Counted from the first letter of the stretch, positions 8,228 through 17,796 are shown. The stretch is DNA of 64,000 bases from Chitinophagaceae bacterium (GCA_016787085.1 JAEUVJ010000002.1:62001-126000); one strand, 5' to 3'. A program made the numbers and translations. The notes: generated from the letters alone by a model not told the origin.

Positions 8228-8259
8228 TTTGGCCTGTAAGTTTATACCCCTTACCTTTG
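8228..8259 (+). promoter_or_regulatory. Bacteroidota-type promoter of the initiator tRNA
   Basis: TTTG at 8228-8231, a 20-base spacer, then TACCTTTG at 8252-8259. This is a full match to the -33 TTTG / -7 TAnnTTTG pattern, with the mature tRNA starting 11 bases after the -7 box. It is the clearest promoter in the window. Confidence 0.75.
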
Positions 8260-8269
8260 CCACCCATAT

Positions 8270-8341
<72 letters not shown>

Positions 8342-8347
8342 CAAGCG

Positions 8348-8372
8348 AATCCGCCGAAGGGCGGATTTTTTC
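8348..8372 (+). terminator. Terminator of the initiator tRNA and left hairpin of the element
   Basis: AATCCGCC (8348-8355), loop GAAG, GGCGGATT (8360-8367), then TTTTTCT. A strong intrinsic terminator that ends one base before the ATG of the GIY-YIG gene. Tight expression of that gene would therefore need readthrough. Confidence 0.8.
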
Positions 8373-8373
8373 T

Positions 8374-8622
8374 ATGTTCACGGTGTATGTTTTATATAGC
8401 CAGACTTTTAAAAAGATCTATATAGGATGTACCTCTGATTTGGAAGAAAGATTCAAATCGCATAATGAACTTGGAACAAAAGGCTGGACTGTGAGGTACC
8501 GGCCATGGCGAATAGTTCATACTGAGTTATTTGAGAATAAATCTGATGCGTTGAAACGAGAAAAGCAATTAAAGACTGCTGCCGGAAGAAGATGGATATG
8601 GCACTTGATTGAAAGTCTTTAA
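8374..8622 (+). CDS. Small stand-alone GIY-YIG nuclease
   Basis: An 82-residue protein consisting of only a GIY-YIG nuclease domain: VYVLYS (5-9) and IYIG (15-18) for the core tyrosine motifs, the catalytic arginine in DLEERFKSHN (R27), and the metal-binding glutamate in ALKREKQLK (E63). Domains of this size resemble the UvrC N-terminus and UPF0213/YhbQ-type proteins. The reading frame is open upstream through the tRNA, but the ATG at 8374 begins the fold exactly. It lies between a terminator hairpin and a duplicated tRNA end, so its expression and role are unclear; a homing-like or target-site nuclease is a hypothesis. Confidence 0.85.
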   Translation: MFTVYVLYSQTFKKIYIGCTSDLEERFKSHNELGTKGWTVRYRPWRIVHTELFENKSDALKREKQLKTAAGRRWIWHLIESL

Positions 8623-8630
8623 TGCTGGCA

Positions 8631-8683
8631 GGCTCATATCCGCCGGATGGCGGACGGGAGTTCGAACCTCCCCTTCGCAACAA
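8631..8683 (+). pseudogene. Truncated copy of the initiator tRNA 3' half
   Basis: GGCTCATA (8631-8638) matches the anticodon loop region of the complete tRNA (8298-8305). After a TCCGCC/GGCGGA hairpin that replaces the rest of the anticodon arm, 8655-8683 repeats the tRNA T arm and 3' acceptor strand exactly (29 of 29 bases). The 5' acceptor and D arm are missing, so it cannot form a functional tRNA. Confidence 0.8.
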
Positions 8684-8685
8684 CT

Positions 8686-8714
8686 AAAGCCATCCGCTCC
8701 GGCAGATGGCTTTT
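8686..8714 (+). terminator. Terminator after the tRNA remnant
   Basis: AAAGCCATC (8686-8694) pairs with GATGGCTTT (8705-8713) around a 10-base loop, ending in TTTT. It is a different hairpin from the one after the intact tRNA. Confidence 0.65.
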
Positions 8715-8807
8715 CAAATTTTCCGAAACAGTTGTTCACTTCAACTGGCAAGGACTGACTACCTCCTCAATTCTTGTAGCCTGAAGTGTGCACCTTTGGG
8801 TTCATTC

Positions 8808-9674
8808 ATGAAAACAGGTTTTGTCAACATATTCGGCCGCCCCAATGCGGGCAAAAGCACCCTTCTTAATGCGCTGATGGGGGAGAAGATGGCCATTGTA
8901 TCGCCGAAAGTGCAGACCACCCGGCACCGGATCAAGACCATCCTGACGGAGAAAGACTACCAGATAGTTTTTTCAGATACTCCGGGTATCATCGAACCCA
9001 GGTATAAGCTGCATGAAAAAATGATGGATGCGGTAAAGAGTGCGCTGGAAGATGCAGATGTAGCCTTACTGATCGTGGACGTGAATGAGAACCACGAAGA
9101 AGCGAATGCGATCTTTGAGGCGTTGAAATTAAAAGTGCCGGCCATCGTTGTTATCAATAAAATTGACCGGGCATCACAGGAAAAAATAAAAGAAGCAGTT
9201 ACGTATTTTGAAAGCAGGAATTATTGCAGGAAAGTGATTACGGTGTCCGCCCTGAGCGGTATCAATATTAAAAAATTCCTGAAACCCATCCTGGAACTGT
9301 TGCCGGAAGGCGAGCCCTTCTATTCCGGGGATGATATCAGCGATTTGCCGACAAAATTCTTTGTCAGTGAGCTGATACGGGAAAAGATATATGAATTGTT
9401 GTCGGATGAGATACCGTATCATACAGCCGTGCTGGTAAGGGAATTCAAAGAGAAGACAACATTGGTGAAGATCGTGGCGGATATCATTGTGCACCGCGAG
9501 ACGCAGAAAGCGATCATCATCGGGGAAAAAGGAAGTATGATTAAAAGGCTGGGCACAGAAGCAAGAAAGGAAATTGAGGCTTTTTTGCAGCAGAAAGTAT
9601 TCCTGGAATTGTTCGTGAAAGTAAAACCGAAATGGCGGGAGAACGACATGCAGCTGAAGGAATATGGGTATTGA
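8808..9674 (+). CDS. era: GTPase Era
   Basis: A 288-residue GTPase that binds the 3' end of 16S rRNA and aids 30S maturation. The G1 motif GRPNAGKS, the switch region TTRH, G3 DTPG and G4 NKID are all in the N-terminal domain. The C-terminal KH RNA-binding domain carries IIIGEKGSMIKRLG. The start at 8808 gives the typical MKTGFVNIFGRPNAGKS beginning; the frame is open further upstream but lacks family similarity there. It lies next to der, so two ribosome-assembly GTPases are adjacent, separated by a 183-base gap with dispersed repeats. Confidence 0.97.
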   Translation: MKTGFVNIFGRPNAGKSTLLNALMGEKMAIVSPKVQTTRHRIKTILTEKDYQIVFSDTPGIIEPRYKLHEKMMDAVKSALEDADVALLIVDVNENHEEANAIFEALKLKVPAIVVINKIDRASQEKIKEAVTYFESRNYCRKVITVSALSGINIKKFLKPILELLPEGEPFYSGDDISDLPTKFFVSELIREKIYELLSDEIPYHTAVLVREFKEKTTLVKIVADIIVHRETQKAIIIGEKGSMIKRLGTEARKEIEAFLQQKVFLELFVKVKPKWRENDMQLKEYGY

Positions 9675-9830
9675 ACCCCTGCCCATCCTGAGCGAAAGCG
9701 AAGGAAAGGGGGCCTGGATTTGAATATTCATTTTAAATTTTAAGTTTCAATTATCGGCAAATAATTTTTAAACGATTCCCAAAACCTGAACTGCAGAATG
9801 CGTAAAGAGATATAAAGGTTTCGGAGTCAA

Positions 9831-9854
9831 AAAGCCCCTTTAGGGGTTTGGGGT
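9831..9854. repeat. Hairpin repeat ACCCCAAACCCCT...AGGGGCTT (copy 1)
   Basis: On the minus strand this reads ACCCCAAACCCCT, then AAAGGGGCTTTT: stem CCCCT/AGGGG. The same element, in the other orientation with a longer loop, lies at 40979-41006 where it forms the end of an aminotransferase gene. It ends three bases before the der start codon. The spacer upstream (9675-9720) holds another dispersed-repeat-like stretch, CATCCTGAGCGAAAGCGAAG. Confidence 0.6.
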
Positions 9855-9857
9855 AAT

Positions 9858-11183
9858 ATGAGTTTTACAGTAGCGATAACAGGACGTCCCAACGTTGGCA
9901 AAAGCACTTTCTTCAATCGTTTGTTGGAGCAGAGAAAAGCCATTGTGGATGATGTGAGCGGGGTGACCCGCGACAGGCAGTACGGCGTAGCCGACTGGAA
10001 CGGAAAGACATTCAACGTCATTGACACCGGCGGTTTTGTGGCCGGCAGTGAGGATGTATTTGAAAAAGAGATCGCCAAACAGGTGATGATCGCCGTAGAT
10101 GAAGCCGATGCCATTATCTTTATGGTGGATGCACAAACCGGAATGACCGATCTCGACGATTCGATGGCGGATGTGTTGCGGCGCAGTACCAAACCTGTTT
10201 TTCTCACCGTCAATAAAGTGGACAATAATGACCGGATGCTGGAAGCCACAGAGTTCTACAGTCTTGGGTTCGATCGTATTTTTTTCATTGCTGCCGCAAG
10301 TGGCAGCGGATCGGGGGAACTGCTCGATGCCATTGCAGAGATAATCCCGGCAGAAGCATCAGAAGAAACTGAGGCAGCTACGGAAGAAAAGGATGCCTTA
10401 CCCAAATTTGCCATCATCGGCCAGCCGAATGTGGGCAAATCATCTTTACTGAATGCGCTGATCGGGCAGGAGAGAACGATCGTCAGCGATATAGCAGGAA
10501 CCACAAGGGACACGATCCATACTCACTATAATCTTTTTCAAAAAGAATTTGTACTGATAGATACAGCAGGTATCCGCCGCAAAACAAAAGTGCATGAGGA
10601 CCTGGAGTTTTATTCCGTGATCCGTGCTATCAAAGCACTGGATGAAGCCGATGTATGTCTCCTGTTGCTCGATGCAGAAAAAGGAATTGCCGCCCAGGAC
10701 CTGAACATCTTCAGCCTGGCGGTGCGGAAAGGAAAAGGAATAGTGGTACTGGTGAATAAATGGGACCTTGTTGAAAAAGAAACGAATACTGCTAAGGAAT
10801 ACGAAAAGCAACTGAAAGAAAGGCTGGCTCCGTTTACCGATGTACCCATTCTGTTTATTTCAGCCAAAGAAAAGACCCGCATCTTCAAAGCCATGGAAGT
10901 GGCGCTGGAGGTATATGATAATCGTAAAAGAAAGATACCCACTTCAGAGCTTAACAATACCATGCTCAAAGCGGTGGAAGCGTATCATGCACCGGTGGTG
11001 CGGGGCCATCCCATCAAGATAAAGTTCGTGACACAGTTGCCGACAAGGGTGCCGTCATTTGCTTTCTTCTGCAATTTCCCGGACGATATCAAACAGCCGT
11101 ATAAGAATTACCTGGAGAACCAGCTTCGTAAGCAGTTTGACCTGACCGGGGTACCGGTGCGGTTGTTCTTCAGGAAGAAATAA
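9858..11183 (+). CDS. der: GTPase Der (EngA)
   Basis: A 441-residue protein with two tandem GTPase domains and a C-terminal KH-like domain, required for 50S subunit assembly. G1 motifs are GRPNVGKS (near the N-terminus) and GQPNVGKS (near residue 190). G3 motifs are DTGG and DTAG; G4 motifs are NKVD and NKWD. The length is normal for the family. The start codon follows directly after a dispersed hairpin repeat that occupies the position of its ribosome-binding region. It ends upstream of a strong terminator at 11255. Confidence 0.97.
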   Translation: MSFTVAITGRPNVGKSTFFNRLLEQRKAIVDDVSGVTRDRQYGVADWNGKTFNVIDTGGFVAGSEDVFEKEIAKQVMIAVDEADAIIFMVDAQTGMTDLDDSMADVLRRSTKPVFLTVNKVDNNDRMLEATEFYSLGFDRIFFIAAASGSGSGELLDAIAEIIPAEASEETEAATEEKDALPKFAIIGQPNVGKSSLLNALIGQERTIVSDIAGTTRDTIHTHYNLFQKEFVLIDTAGIRRKTKVHEDLEFYSVIRAIKALDEADVCLLLLDAEKGIAAQDLNIFSLAVRKGKGIVVLVNKWDLVEKETNTAKEYEKQLKERLAPFTDVPILFISAKEKTRIFKAMEVALEVYDNRKRKIPTSELNNTMLKAVEAYHAPVVRGHPIKIKFVTQLPTRVPSFAFFCNFPDDIKQPYKNYLENQLRKQFDLTGVPVRLFFRKK

Positions 11184-11254
11184 GCCGGAGGTTGAAGCAC
11201 TGTTTACCACTTGATTTAAGCAGGGGTTTCCGGTAAGGAATCGCTCCAACTCTT

Positions 11255-11283
11255 TTCTCCCGCCCCAGGCGGGAGAATTTTTT
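11255..11283 (+). terminator. Rho-independent terminator after der
   Basis: TTCTCCCGCC (11255-11264) pairs with GGCGGGAGAA (11268-11277) around CCA, followed by a run of six T. Confidence 0.85.
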
Positions 11284-11390
11284 GCACCGCCTTTTTGCAG
11301 CTCGTTAAGGTTGAGACAGAATCCGTAACTTAAAGGTATTAAACCGACGCCTCTGCAAACCTTTTCAGTCCTGCCCGCAAAACATAGCGG

Positions 11391-13487
11391 ATGAAAAGGG
11401 GATTATTCCTGTTTTTTATATCATCATTTTTTTTCTCCTCAAATGCCCAGATTACCTGGGATGGGGGTGCCGGTACACCCTTTTGGGATGATGCTGCTAA
11501 TTGGTCAACAGACGTTGTACCCGCTCCTACAGATGATGTTTTATTGGATAACTCAGTTGTTCCTGGCAGTTATGTCGTTAACTTACCATCCGGAGCTGTT
11601 ACCGTTTCAGTCAATACGCTGGCAATAACTCCTACTATTCCCAATGCGATCCGTTTAATATTGCCAAACTCCAATATAGCAGAACCCGGGTTATCCATTG
11701 CCGGGCCAGGAGATGCGATGATCATAAACCGCAATGGAATTTTTCAAAATTCTTCAGGCGCTTCAGCTAGCCCTGTCTTTTCAATCACTAATACTTTCCG
11801 CATCAATAACGGTGGAAGATATATCCACAGTACACCACGGGGTAATGCTGCTATTGTCAGCCAGTTGTCTTCAGTAGCGGGAACGGAGAATGGAACTTTT
11901 CAGTTTGATGTGCCGGTTAGCAGTCATATTATTTCTTTAAGTGGCAGGACCTTTGGGAACCTGGAACTTTCGTCAACTGAATACGGGGCATCGGTAACTT
12001 ATCCTGCAAACGGGGGAATGCCTGTGACTGTAAATGGTAATTTACTTATAAATGCAAGCACTACGCTTACAGTCAATTTTACCAATGATATAATCGTGAA
12101 TGGTAACTTAGTCATGGGAGGAGCTTCTTTTTTCAATTTGTCCAATGGTACAGCCAATACACCTGTGAAAGTAAAAGGAAATATTACTTCTAATGGGGCC
12201 ATTATGGAATCAGGAACAGGATTGCCGCAGTTGCAGCTAAATGGAACGGTAAACCAGAATATTACCGTGATAGGGACTATTACCAATAGTGTAACCCTAA
12301 ACATCAATAATGCTGCTGGTGCTACATTGCTTTCGACCTTAACGCTCCCTTACCACCTTGAACTGACCAATGGCAGGCTGAATACTTCGTCACTCCAACT
12401 CCTTACTTTATTGGATAATGCCACTTCTTCGGCAGGCTCTTCCGGCAGTTTTGTGAACGGCCCCATGCGAAAGATAGGCAATGACAATTTTGTATTCCCT
12501 GTGGGAACCGGAAGTATATATGCACCCTTAGGCATAACAAATGTATCCGGAGAGTTGACAGGTGACCAATTTACAGCAGAGTACAAGAGGGCTAATCCCC
12601 AAAGTACGACTCCTTACGGCCCGGGAGTTGGAACAGGATTAGATCATGTCAGTTATGTTGAGTATTGGACACTGGAGCAAAATACAGGAACGTCAACCAA
12701 AAATGTCTCGCTTGATGTTCACCTTGAGAGTTTTTGCAGAGTTTTGTCAAGCACATACGTCACCCGATGGGATGGACTTGCATGGAGCAGACTGGCTACT
12801 ACAATTACCTTTGGTCCGACAGTTATCAGCGGATATGAAATTGGCACGATTGCTTCAACAGCAGGAGCCTCAGGATTTATCGCTCCGCAAATTGCTTTTA
12901 CATTAGCTACGGATTTGAATTTTTCCGCTAACCCCCTCCCCATCAACCTTATTGCCTTTGACGCCTCTAAACTCAGTTCAACCAAAGCCCTGCTGAACTG
13001 GGAACTGTCGGCCTGTTGTTCTTCCTCTGCAAAGTTTGAATTGCAAAGGGCAGGTGCAGCAAAGAATTTCAGGACGATCGCTACCATTGGCGGCAGTGAA
13101 ACAAACCGTTATTATAACTATACCGATAATGACCTGCAAAGCGGGATTAATTACTACCGCCTGAAAATGACCGATGCCGATGGTACTGTTTCATACAGCA
13201 AAACTGTAGCTGTGCTGAACGGCGCGGAAGGATTGCTCCTTACTTCACTTATCCCCACTATTGTTTCTGGAACTGCTTCACTGACCATAGCTTCATCCGC
13301 TTCGCAAAAAATGGATATCCTGATAGTGGATATGCAGGGCAGGCTGCTGTGGAAACAGAATTGGCAACTCACTGCGGGCAGTACTACTGTTACTATTGCG
13401 ACAGATCAGTTGGCTGCCGGGACTTATCAGTTGTTCGGCGTATCATCCGCCGGTAAAACCAATGTGATACGGTTCATCAAACAGTAA
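11391..13487 (+). CDS. Large secreted repeat protein with type IX sorting domain
   Basis: A 698-residue secreted protein. The signal peptide ends near FFFSSNAQ. A long beta-rich, Asn/Thr/Gly-rich region (about 20-450) starts with TWDGGAGTPFWDDAANWS, which resembles beta-helix/autotransporter-like rungs in surface proteins. A Fn3-like segment follows with the motif LNWELSACCSSSAKFELQRA. A type IX C-terminal sorting domain of about 75 residues closes the protein (DMQGRLLWKQNW, LAAGTYQLFGV, FIKQ end). It should be exported by the Por/T9SS machinery and attached to or released from the surface. No ligand or enzyme activity is evident. Confidence 0.8.
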   Translation: MKRGLFLFFISSFFFSSNAQITWDGGAGTPFWDDAANWSTDVVPAPTDDVLLDNSVVPGSYVVNLPSGAVTVSVNTLAITPTIPNAIRLILPNSNIAEPGLSIAGPGDAMIINRNGIFQNSSGASASPVFSITNTFRINNGGRYIHSTPRGNAAIVSQLSSVAGTENGTFQFDVPVSSHIISLSGRTFGNLELSSTEYGASVTYPANGGMPVTVNGNLLINASTTLTVNFTNDIIVNGNLVMGGASFFNLSNGTANTPVKVKGNITSNGAIMESGTGLPQLQLNGTVNQNITVIGTITNSVTLNINNAAGATLLSTLTLPYHLELTNGRLNTSSLQLLTLLDNATSSAGSSGSFVNGPMRKIGNDNFVFPVGTGSIYAPLGITNVSGELTGDQFTAEYKRANPQSTTPYGPGVGTGLDHVSYVEYWTLEQNTGTSTKNVSLDVHLESFCRVLSSTYVTRWDGLAWSRLATTITFGPTVISGYEIGTIASTAGASGFIAPQIAFTLATDLNFSANPLPINLIAFDASKLSSTKALLNWELSACCSSSAKFELQRAGAAKNFRTIATIGGSETNRYYNYTDNDLQSGINYYRLKMTDADGTVSYSKTVAVLNGAEGLLLTSLIPTIVSGTASLTIASSASQKMDILIVDMQGRLLWKQNWQLTAGSTTVTIATDQLAAGTYQLFGVSSAGKTNVIRFIKQ

Positions 13488-13490
13488 AGA

Positions 13491-15692
13491 TCATAAGCCA
13501 AAACCTTTGATGATCTCCAGCACCTGTTTTTTGAACAGCTTCAGTTCTTCCTGCTGCTGGTTGATAAAGGCATTGTCCTTCAGTTTGCCGATCACTTTTT
13601 CCATTTCTTTTTCGGAGTCATATACCATTTTCCGGAATGCGTTGCTGTAGTCTTTGGCGCGGGACTCATAGATGTTACGGGTCATCCATTCTTTGGTACT
13701 GACGGCCTCACGCAGCCATTCGTGAAATAATTTTTTGCTGAATTTTTCGGCAGACACATTTTTTATCTCCAGCAGGGAGGCAAATGCATGTTCTGTTTTT
13801 TGCGCGGCATATTGCTCACTGCATGTTTTATAGAAAGCATGTACTTCGTCCCAGCTGCTGGTCTTGCCGGTATGGATGTTCCGGATCAGCGTCTTGACGG
13901 ATCTTTCCCGTATCAGTTGTCCGCCTATGTTCATCCACGGGTGGCGTACTGGTTTTTTTAATACGGTTTTCAATTGTTCAAATGTGTCAATACCGTTTTC
14001 CCGGATAAGCTGTACCAGGCGTATCATGCCATAGTAAGCGATCAGTTCCTTGAACAGGCGGTATGCTTTAGGCAGTTTTACCAGTTGTACCTTCCGGTCA
14101 GCATTCTCAAAACCCGTTGCCCATATTTCCGAATTGTCAGGAACAGCATTTTCTTCCAGCAATTTGCTGCCATGGCGCAGCGCTGTTTCTTCACTGATCT
14201 TTTTCCCTTCCCTGGCCAAAAAAGTTTCGCCGGTAGCTTTTTTCATGATGACGAGTGCATCAAACAATTCATTCACGGTATCCGGCGCCAGGAAGTCGTA
14301 TTCATATTGGATGGATTTATCTATACGCTTATCCCGGCTGCTGTATTTGCCGGCATTGCGGGCCAGCGCATACATATTGTACATGAACCAATAGCCCGGC
14401 ATCACTACCAGTTTATTATTACCGACGTCATTGTTCACCAGCGAAAAGGGAATGGGAATATGCAGTTCCGACTGGAAATCGCCTTTGGCAATGATGGTAA
14501 AAGAAGCAAATTTTGAGTTGTGTTTCAAACTAACGCATAGTCCCGGCCAGAAACCACGGCCTGCCACGATCTCACCATCAGGCCCTCTTGAATTATGGTT
14601 AGAACCGATCGTGGCGCCGGCGGCCATATTACTTTGCCCCATTACCACGGAGGCGCAGAGGAATGAGTTATTATGGTGCTGTTCATGTGCCGGAAAGATC
14701 AGCGAGTTCAGTACTTCGCAGCAGGAGATCGTTGAGTTCTCGCTCAGGTAGGAATTGATCAGCCGGGCGCCGTATTTCAATTGTGAATTATCCGATAGTA
14801 TAAAACGTACGGCTTTGACGCCATAAAAAATGCGGCAGCCATACCCGATGATACCATTCACCAATTCGCAGCCTTCGCCGATCTGGGTATGCGCTTCCGG
14901 GGAAGAGTTGATCGTCAGGTTCTTTAACTTATTCGCTCCTTTGATATAGACATCGCTGCCGATCCACGCATCTTTGATGATGCGGGTATTCTTGATCACG
15001 GTACGGTCGCCGATCTTGCCATAGTAGCCGCGGCGGGTATCATATTTCTGGTCGGTGAATTCCCTGAATTTGTTCATGAGCACTTCATCTGCCCTGTACT
15101 TCGTCCAGAGGTGGGCATCGCCGGCTTTCATGCCATTGAATGGAAGCACACTGCGGCCCCCGTTCTCGTTGCACAGCTCGAGCCAGATGCGGACTGATTC
15201 GGATTCTCCTTTTTTGATCACCCCGTTACCGAATTTCGCATGATCGGTAGTGGACAGTTCATTGATATTGCCGAGGATCACATCGTTCCCGATGATGTAG
15301 TGACTCAGGTAATTCACATTGTCCACAGCTACGTTATCGCCGAAATCCGAACTGATGATAATGCTGTTGTATAAACCTACCGGCGCCCTCAGGTTATGAA
15401 ACTCCAGGAAGAAGGGTTCGAGTTTACCGATGCGTATCAGTCCGAAGAATTTGCAACGCTGCACCAGTTCAGCATTGAAGTGATCGGTCACCCATATATT
15501 CTTCCAGTCATCGCAGGTATTGTCATTGGCAATAAGCTGTTTGATCTCGATGGCCGTCAGGCGACGGTACGTATTATCGGTCCGGTGCTGGATATTCCGC
15601 AGGTAGTATTCGTCTTTGCCTTTGGGAATGTGCGGAGCCCCGATGAAGTTATATCCGAGAGAGGAGATGGGTTGTTTGTTGATCTTATTCAT
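13491..15692 (-). CDS. DUF4954 family protein
   Basis: A 733-residue protein matching the DUF4954 family of Bacteroidota. The middle third (about residues 110-400) has hexapeptide-like rungs such as NVAVDNVNYLSHYIIGNDVI and TIGSNHNSRGPDGEI. These indicate a left-handed beta-helix like acyl- and nucleotidyltransferases of the GlmU/LpxA type. The C-terminal part is alpha-helical and ends in a coiled-coil-like acidic segment. No catalytic role is established. Its 3' end meets the convergent T9SS gene only 3 bases away, and glmS lies upstream on the same strand, which fits but does not prove a link to amino-sugar metabolism. Confidence 0.85.
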   Translation of the reverse strand: MNKINKQPISSLGYNFIGAPHIPKGKDEYYLRNIQHRTDNTYRRLTAIEIKQLIANDNTCDDWKNIWVTDHFNAELVQRCKFFGLIRIGKLEPFFLEFHNLRAPVGLYNSIIISSDFGDNVAVDNVNYLSHYIIGNDVILGNINELSTTDHAKFGNGVIKKGESESVRIWLELCNENGGRSVLPFNGMKAGDAHLWTKYRADEVLMNKFREFTDQKYDTRRGYYGKIGDRTVIKNTRIIKDAWIGSDVYIKGANKLKNLTINSSPEAHTQIGEGCELVNGIIGYGCRIFYGVKAVRFILSDNSQLKYGARLINSYLSENSTISCCEVLNSLIFPAHEQHHNNSFLCASVVMGQSNMAAGATIGSNHNSRGPDGEIVAGRGFWPGLCVSLKHNSKFASFTIIAKGDFQSELHIPIPFSLVNNDVGNNKLVVMPGYWFMYNMYALARNAGKYSSRDKRIDKSIQYEYDFLAPDTVNELFDALVIMKKATGETFLAREGKKISEETALRHGSKLLEENAVPDNSEIWATGFENADRKVQLVKLPKAYRLFKELIAYYGMIRLVQLIRENGIDTFEQLKTVLKKPVRHPWMNIGGQLIRERSVKTLIRNIHTGKTSSWDEVHAFYKTCSEQYAAQKTEHAFASLLEIKNVSAEKFSKKLFHEWLREAVSTKEWMTRNIYESRAKDYSNAFRKMVYDSEKEMEKVIGKLKDNAFINQQQEELKLFKKQVLEIIKGFGL

Positions 15693-15820
15693 CGTGTATG
15701 GTTACCTGTTGCCGGTTATTTCATTTCTAAAAGTAGTTGGCGGGTTACAAGAAAAGAAAATTTATAGTATAGAAACCATACATCACTATCGCTGCAGATC
15801 ATGGAACCGGTAACCGGCAA

Positions 15821-17659
15821 CTATTCTACCGTCACACTTTTCGCCAGGTTTCTCGGCTTGTCCACATCCTGTTCTTTAGCGACACCAATATAATAAGCCA
15901 GTAATTGTAAAGGTACCACACTCAGCATCGGCGCTACGATCTCATCGGCTTCCGGAATGATCATAATGTCGTTGGAAAGACTGGCAGACATATCATCGCC
16001 TTCCGTGATCACGGATATCACCTGTCCTTTCCTTGCTTTGATCTCCTGCATATTGCTTACTACCTTCTCATGGTACGTGTCACGGGTAGCTACAAAAACA
16101 ACCGGTAGCGTTTCATCTACCAGGGCGATAGGGCCATGTTTCATTTCGGCAGCCGGGTATCCTTCTGCATGTATGTACGAGATCTCTTTCAGTTTAAGTG
16201 CGCCTTCGAGGGCAACGGGGAAATTATACCCCCGGCCGAGATATAGGAAATCCCTGGCATCCTTATATTTTTCTGCCAGCGTTCTTATATGATCGCTGTG
16301 TTTGAGCACCCATGCCACTTTCTCGGGTATCTCCTGCAGTTCATTCAGCAGGTGCATGTACCTGTCATGGGAAACACTTCCTTTGATATAAGCGATCTTC
16401 AGTGCCATCATAGTAAGCACGGCAAGTTGTGCGGTAAAGGCTTTGGTAGAAGCCACCCCGATCTCGGGACCTGCATGGGTATAGGCACCGCCGTGCGAGG
16501 CACGGGCAATAGACGATCCCACCACATTGACCACACCCAGTATAATGGCGCCTTTTGCTTTCGCCGTTTCAATGGCTACCAGTGTATCGGCTGTTTCACC
16601 GCTTTGCGAAATGGCAATGATCACATCCCCTTTACTGATGACCGGGTTACGATAGCGGAATTCAGATGCATATTCCACTTCCACGTTGATACGGCAGAGT
16701 TCCTCAAAAATGTATTCGGCGACAAGGCCGGCATGCCAGCTGGTACCGCAGGCGATCATCACGATGCGATTGGCTTTTACGATCTGGTCGGCGTATTGCT
16801 GTATGCCACTCATGGTAATGGTACCTGCCACGGCATCCAGCCTTCCGCGCAGGCAGTCATAAATGGTCTGCGGCTGTTCAAATATCTCTTTCAGCATGAA
16901 ATGCTCATAACCGCCTTTTTCGATCGCCGCTAATTCTATATCCAGCTTTTGTACGTATGGCGTCAGCTTTTCATTGCCGAGATTCTTCAGAATGAGTTCA
17001 TCCGGCTTTACAATGGCCAGTTCATAGTCATTTACATACACCACTTCTTTGGTGTATTCCAGCATCGGCGATGCATCAGAGCCAAGAAAATGTTCGCCTT
17101 TACCTACCCCGATTACCAGCGGGCTTCCCTTCCTGGCTGCTATGATCGTGTCGGGATCATCTGCATCAACCAGCAATATTACATAAGCGCCAACTACTCT
17201 TTTCAGCGCCACCCTTACGGCTTCCTCCAATGAGCAGTTATTGTTGGTTTTGATCTCTTCGATAAAATTCAGCAGCACCTCTGTGTCTGTATCGCTTCTG
17301 AACTGGTAGCCTTTATTGATCAGTTCGCTTTTGAGCTGGGCGTAGTTCTCAATAATGCCATTGTGGATCATGGCTAATTTGCCGCTGGATGACTGGTGAG
17401 GGTGGGCATTGCGGTCGCTGGGTTCGCCGTGGGTGGCCCAGCGGGTATGACCGATCCCGACATGCGCATGAAGATCCTTGCCGACAATGGCATCTTCCAG
17501 TTCTGCCACTTTCCCTTTTTTCTTATACACTTTTACGCCCTTGCCGTTTTGAAGTGCAACTCCGGTACTGTCGTAACCTCGGTATTCCAATCTTTTTAAT
17601 CCTTTGATGATAATGGGATAAGCTTCCCTGGGCCCGGTGTATCCAACAATTCCACACAT
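15821..17659 (-). CDS. glmS: Glutamine--fructose-6-phosphate aminotransferase
   Basis: A 612-residue isomerising enzyme that makes glucosamine-6-phosphate, the first step to UDP-GlcNAc. The N-terminal class II glutaminase begins MCGIVGYTG with the catalytic Cys2 (after Met removal, Cys1) and HTRWATHG. Two SIS domains follow with SQSGETADT and the C-terminal sequence DKPRNLAKSVTVE. The length is normal. The 5' leader is short (about 24 bases from a TAACTTTG box) and shows no glmS ribozyme. Confidence 0.97.
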   Translation of the reverse strand: MCGIVGYTGPREAYPIIIKGLKRLEYRGYDSTGVALQNGKGVKVYKKKGKVAELEDAIVGKDLHAHVGIGHTRWATHGEPSDRNAHPHQSSSGKLAMIHNGIIENYAQLKSELINKGYQFRSDTDTEVLLNFIEEIKTNNNCSLEEAVRVALKRVVGAYVILLVDADDPDTIIAARKGSPLVIGVGKGEHFLGSDASPMLEYTKEVVYVNDYELAIVKPDELILKNLGNEKLTPYVQKLDIELAAIEKGGYEHFMLKEIFEQPQTIYDCLRGRLDAVAGTITMSGIQQYADQIVKANRIVMIACGTSWHAGLVAEYIFEELCRINVEVEYASEFRYRNPVISKGDVIIAISQSGETADTLVAIETAKAKGAIILGVVNVVGSSIARASHGGAYTHAGPEIGVASTKAFTAQLAVLTMMALKIAYIKGSVSHDRYMHLLNELQEIPEKVAWVLKHSDHIRTLAEKYKDARDFLYLGRGYNFPVALEGALKLKEISYIHAEGYPAAEMKHGPIALVDETLPVVFVATRDTYHEKVVSNMQEIKARKGQVISVITEGDDMSASLSNDIMIIPEADEIVAPMLSVVPLQLLAYYIGVAKEQDVDKPRNLAKSVTVE

Positions 17660-17682
17660 GAGGTTTAAGTTTAAGTTGCGGC

Positions 17683-17690
17683 AAAGTTAT
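17683..17690 (-). promoter_or_regulatory. Candidate -7 promoter box for glmS
   Basis: TAACTTTG on the minus strand, 23 bases upstream of the glmS ATG. It matches TAnnTTTG. A CAAA on the plus strand at 17706-17709 could be the -33 element but its spacing is short. Confidence 0.45.
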
Positions 17691-17796
17691 ACATTTCAAA
17701 ACATGCAAACGATTGCCCGCTGGCAGTTTTAAATGCGGTGTAAAATAAAAAATTTGCGGAAGATTTACCGGCAGGGGAAATAAGTAACGGATCATT

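Larger units (their letters stand above)
8345..8683 (+). mobile_element. GIY-YIG nuclease micro-element at the initiator tRNA
   Basis: A 339-base segment bounded by a 29-bp direct repeat of the tRNA 3' end (8316-8344 and 8655-8683). It contains a hairpin ATCCGCC-GAAG-GGCGGAT (8349-8366), an 82-codon GIY-YIG nuclease gene, and a second hairpin TCCGCC-GGAT-GGCGGA (8639-8654). The tRNA upstream remains complete. The repeat at both edges looks like an attachment-site or target duplication. No integrase is present. That it moves is inference from the layout. Confidence 0.6.

Noticed and set aside
8631..8683. Second functional tRNA-Met
   Set aside because: The 5' acceptor strand and D arm are absent and the anticodon stem is replaced by a hairpin.
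17660..17796. glmS ribozyme or other riboswitch upstream of glmS
   Set aside because: The leader is too short after the promoter box and no conserved ribozyme core is visible; such ribozymes are a Gram-positive feature.
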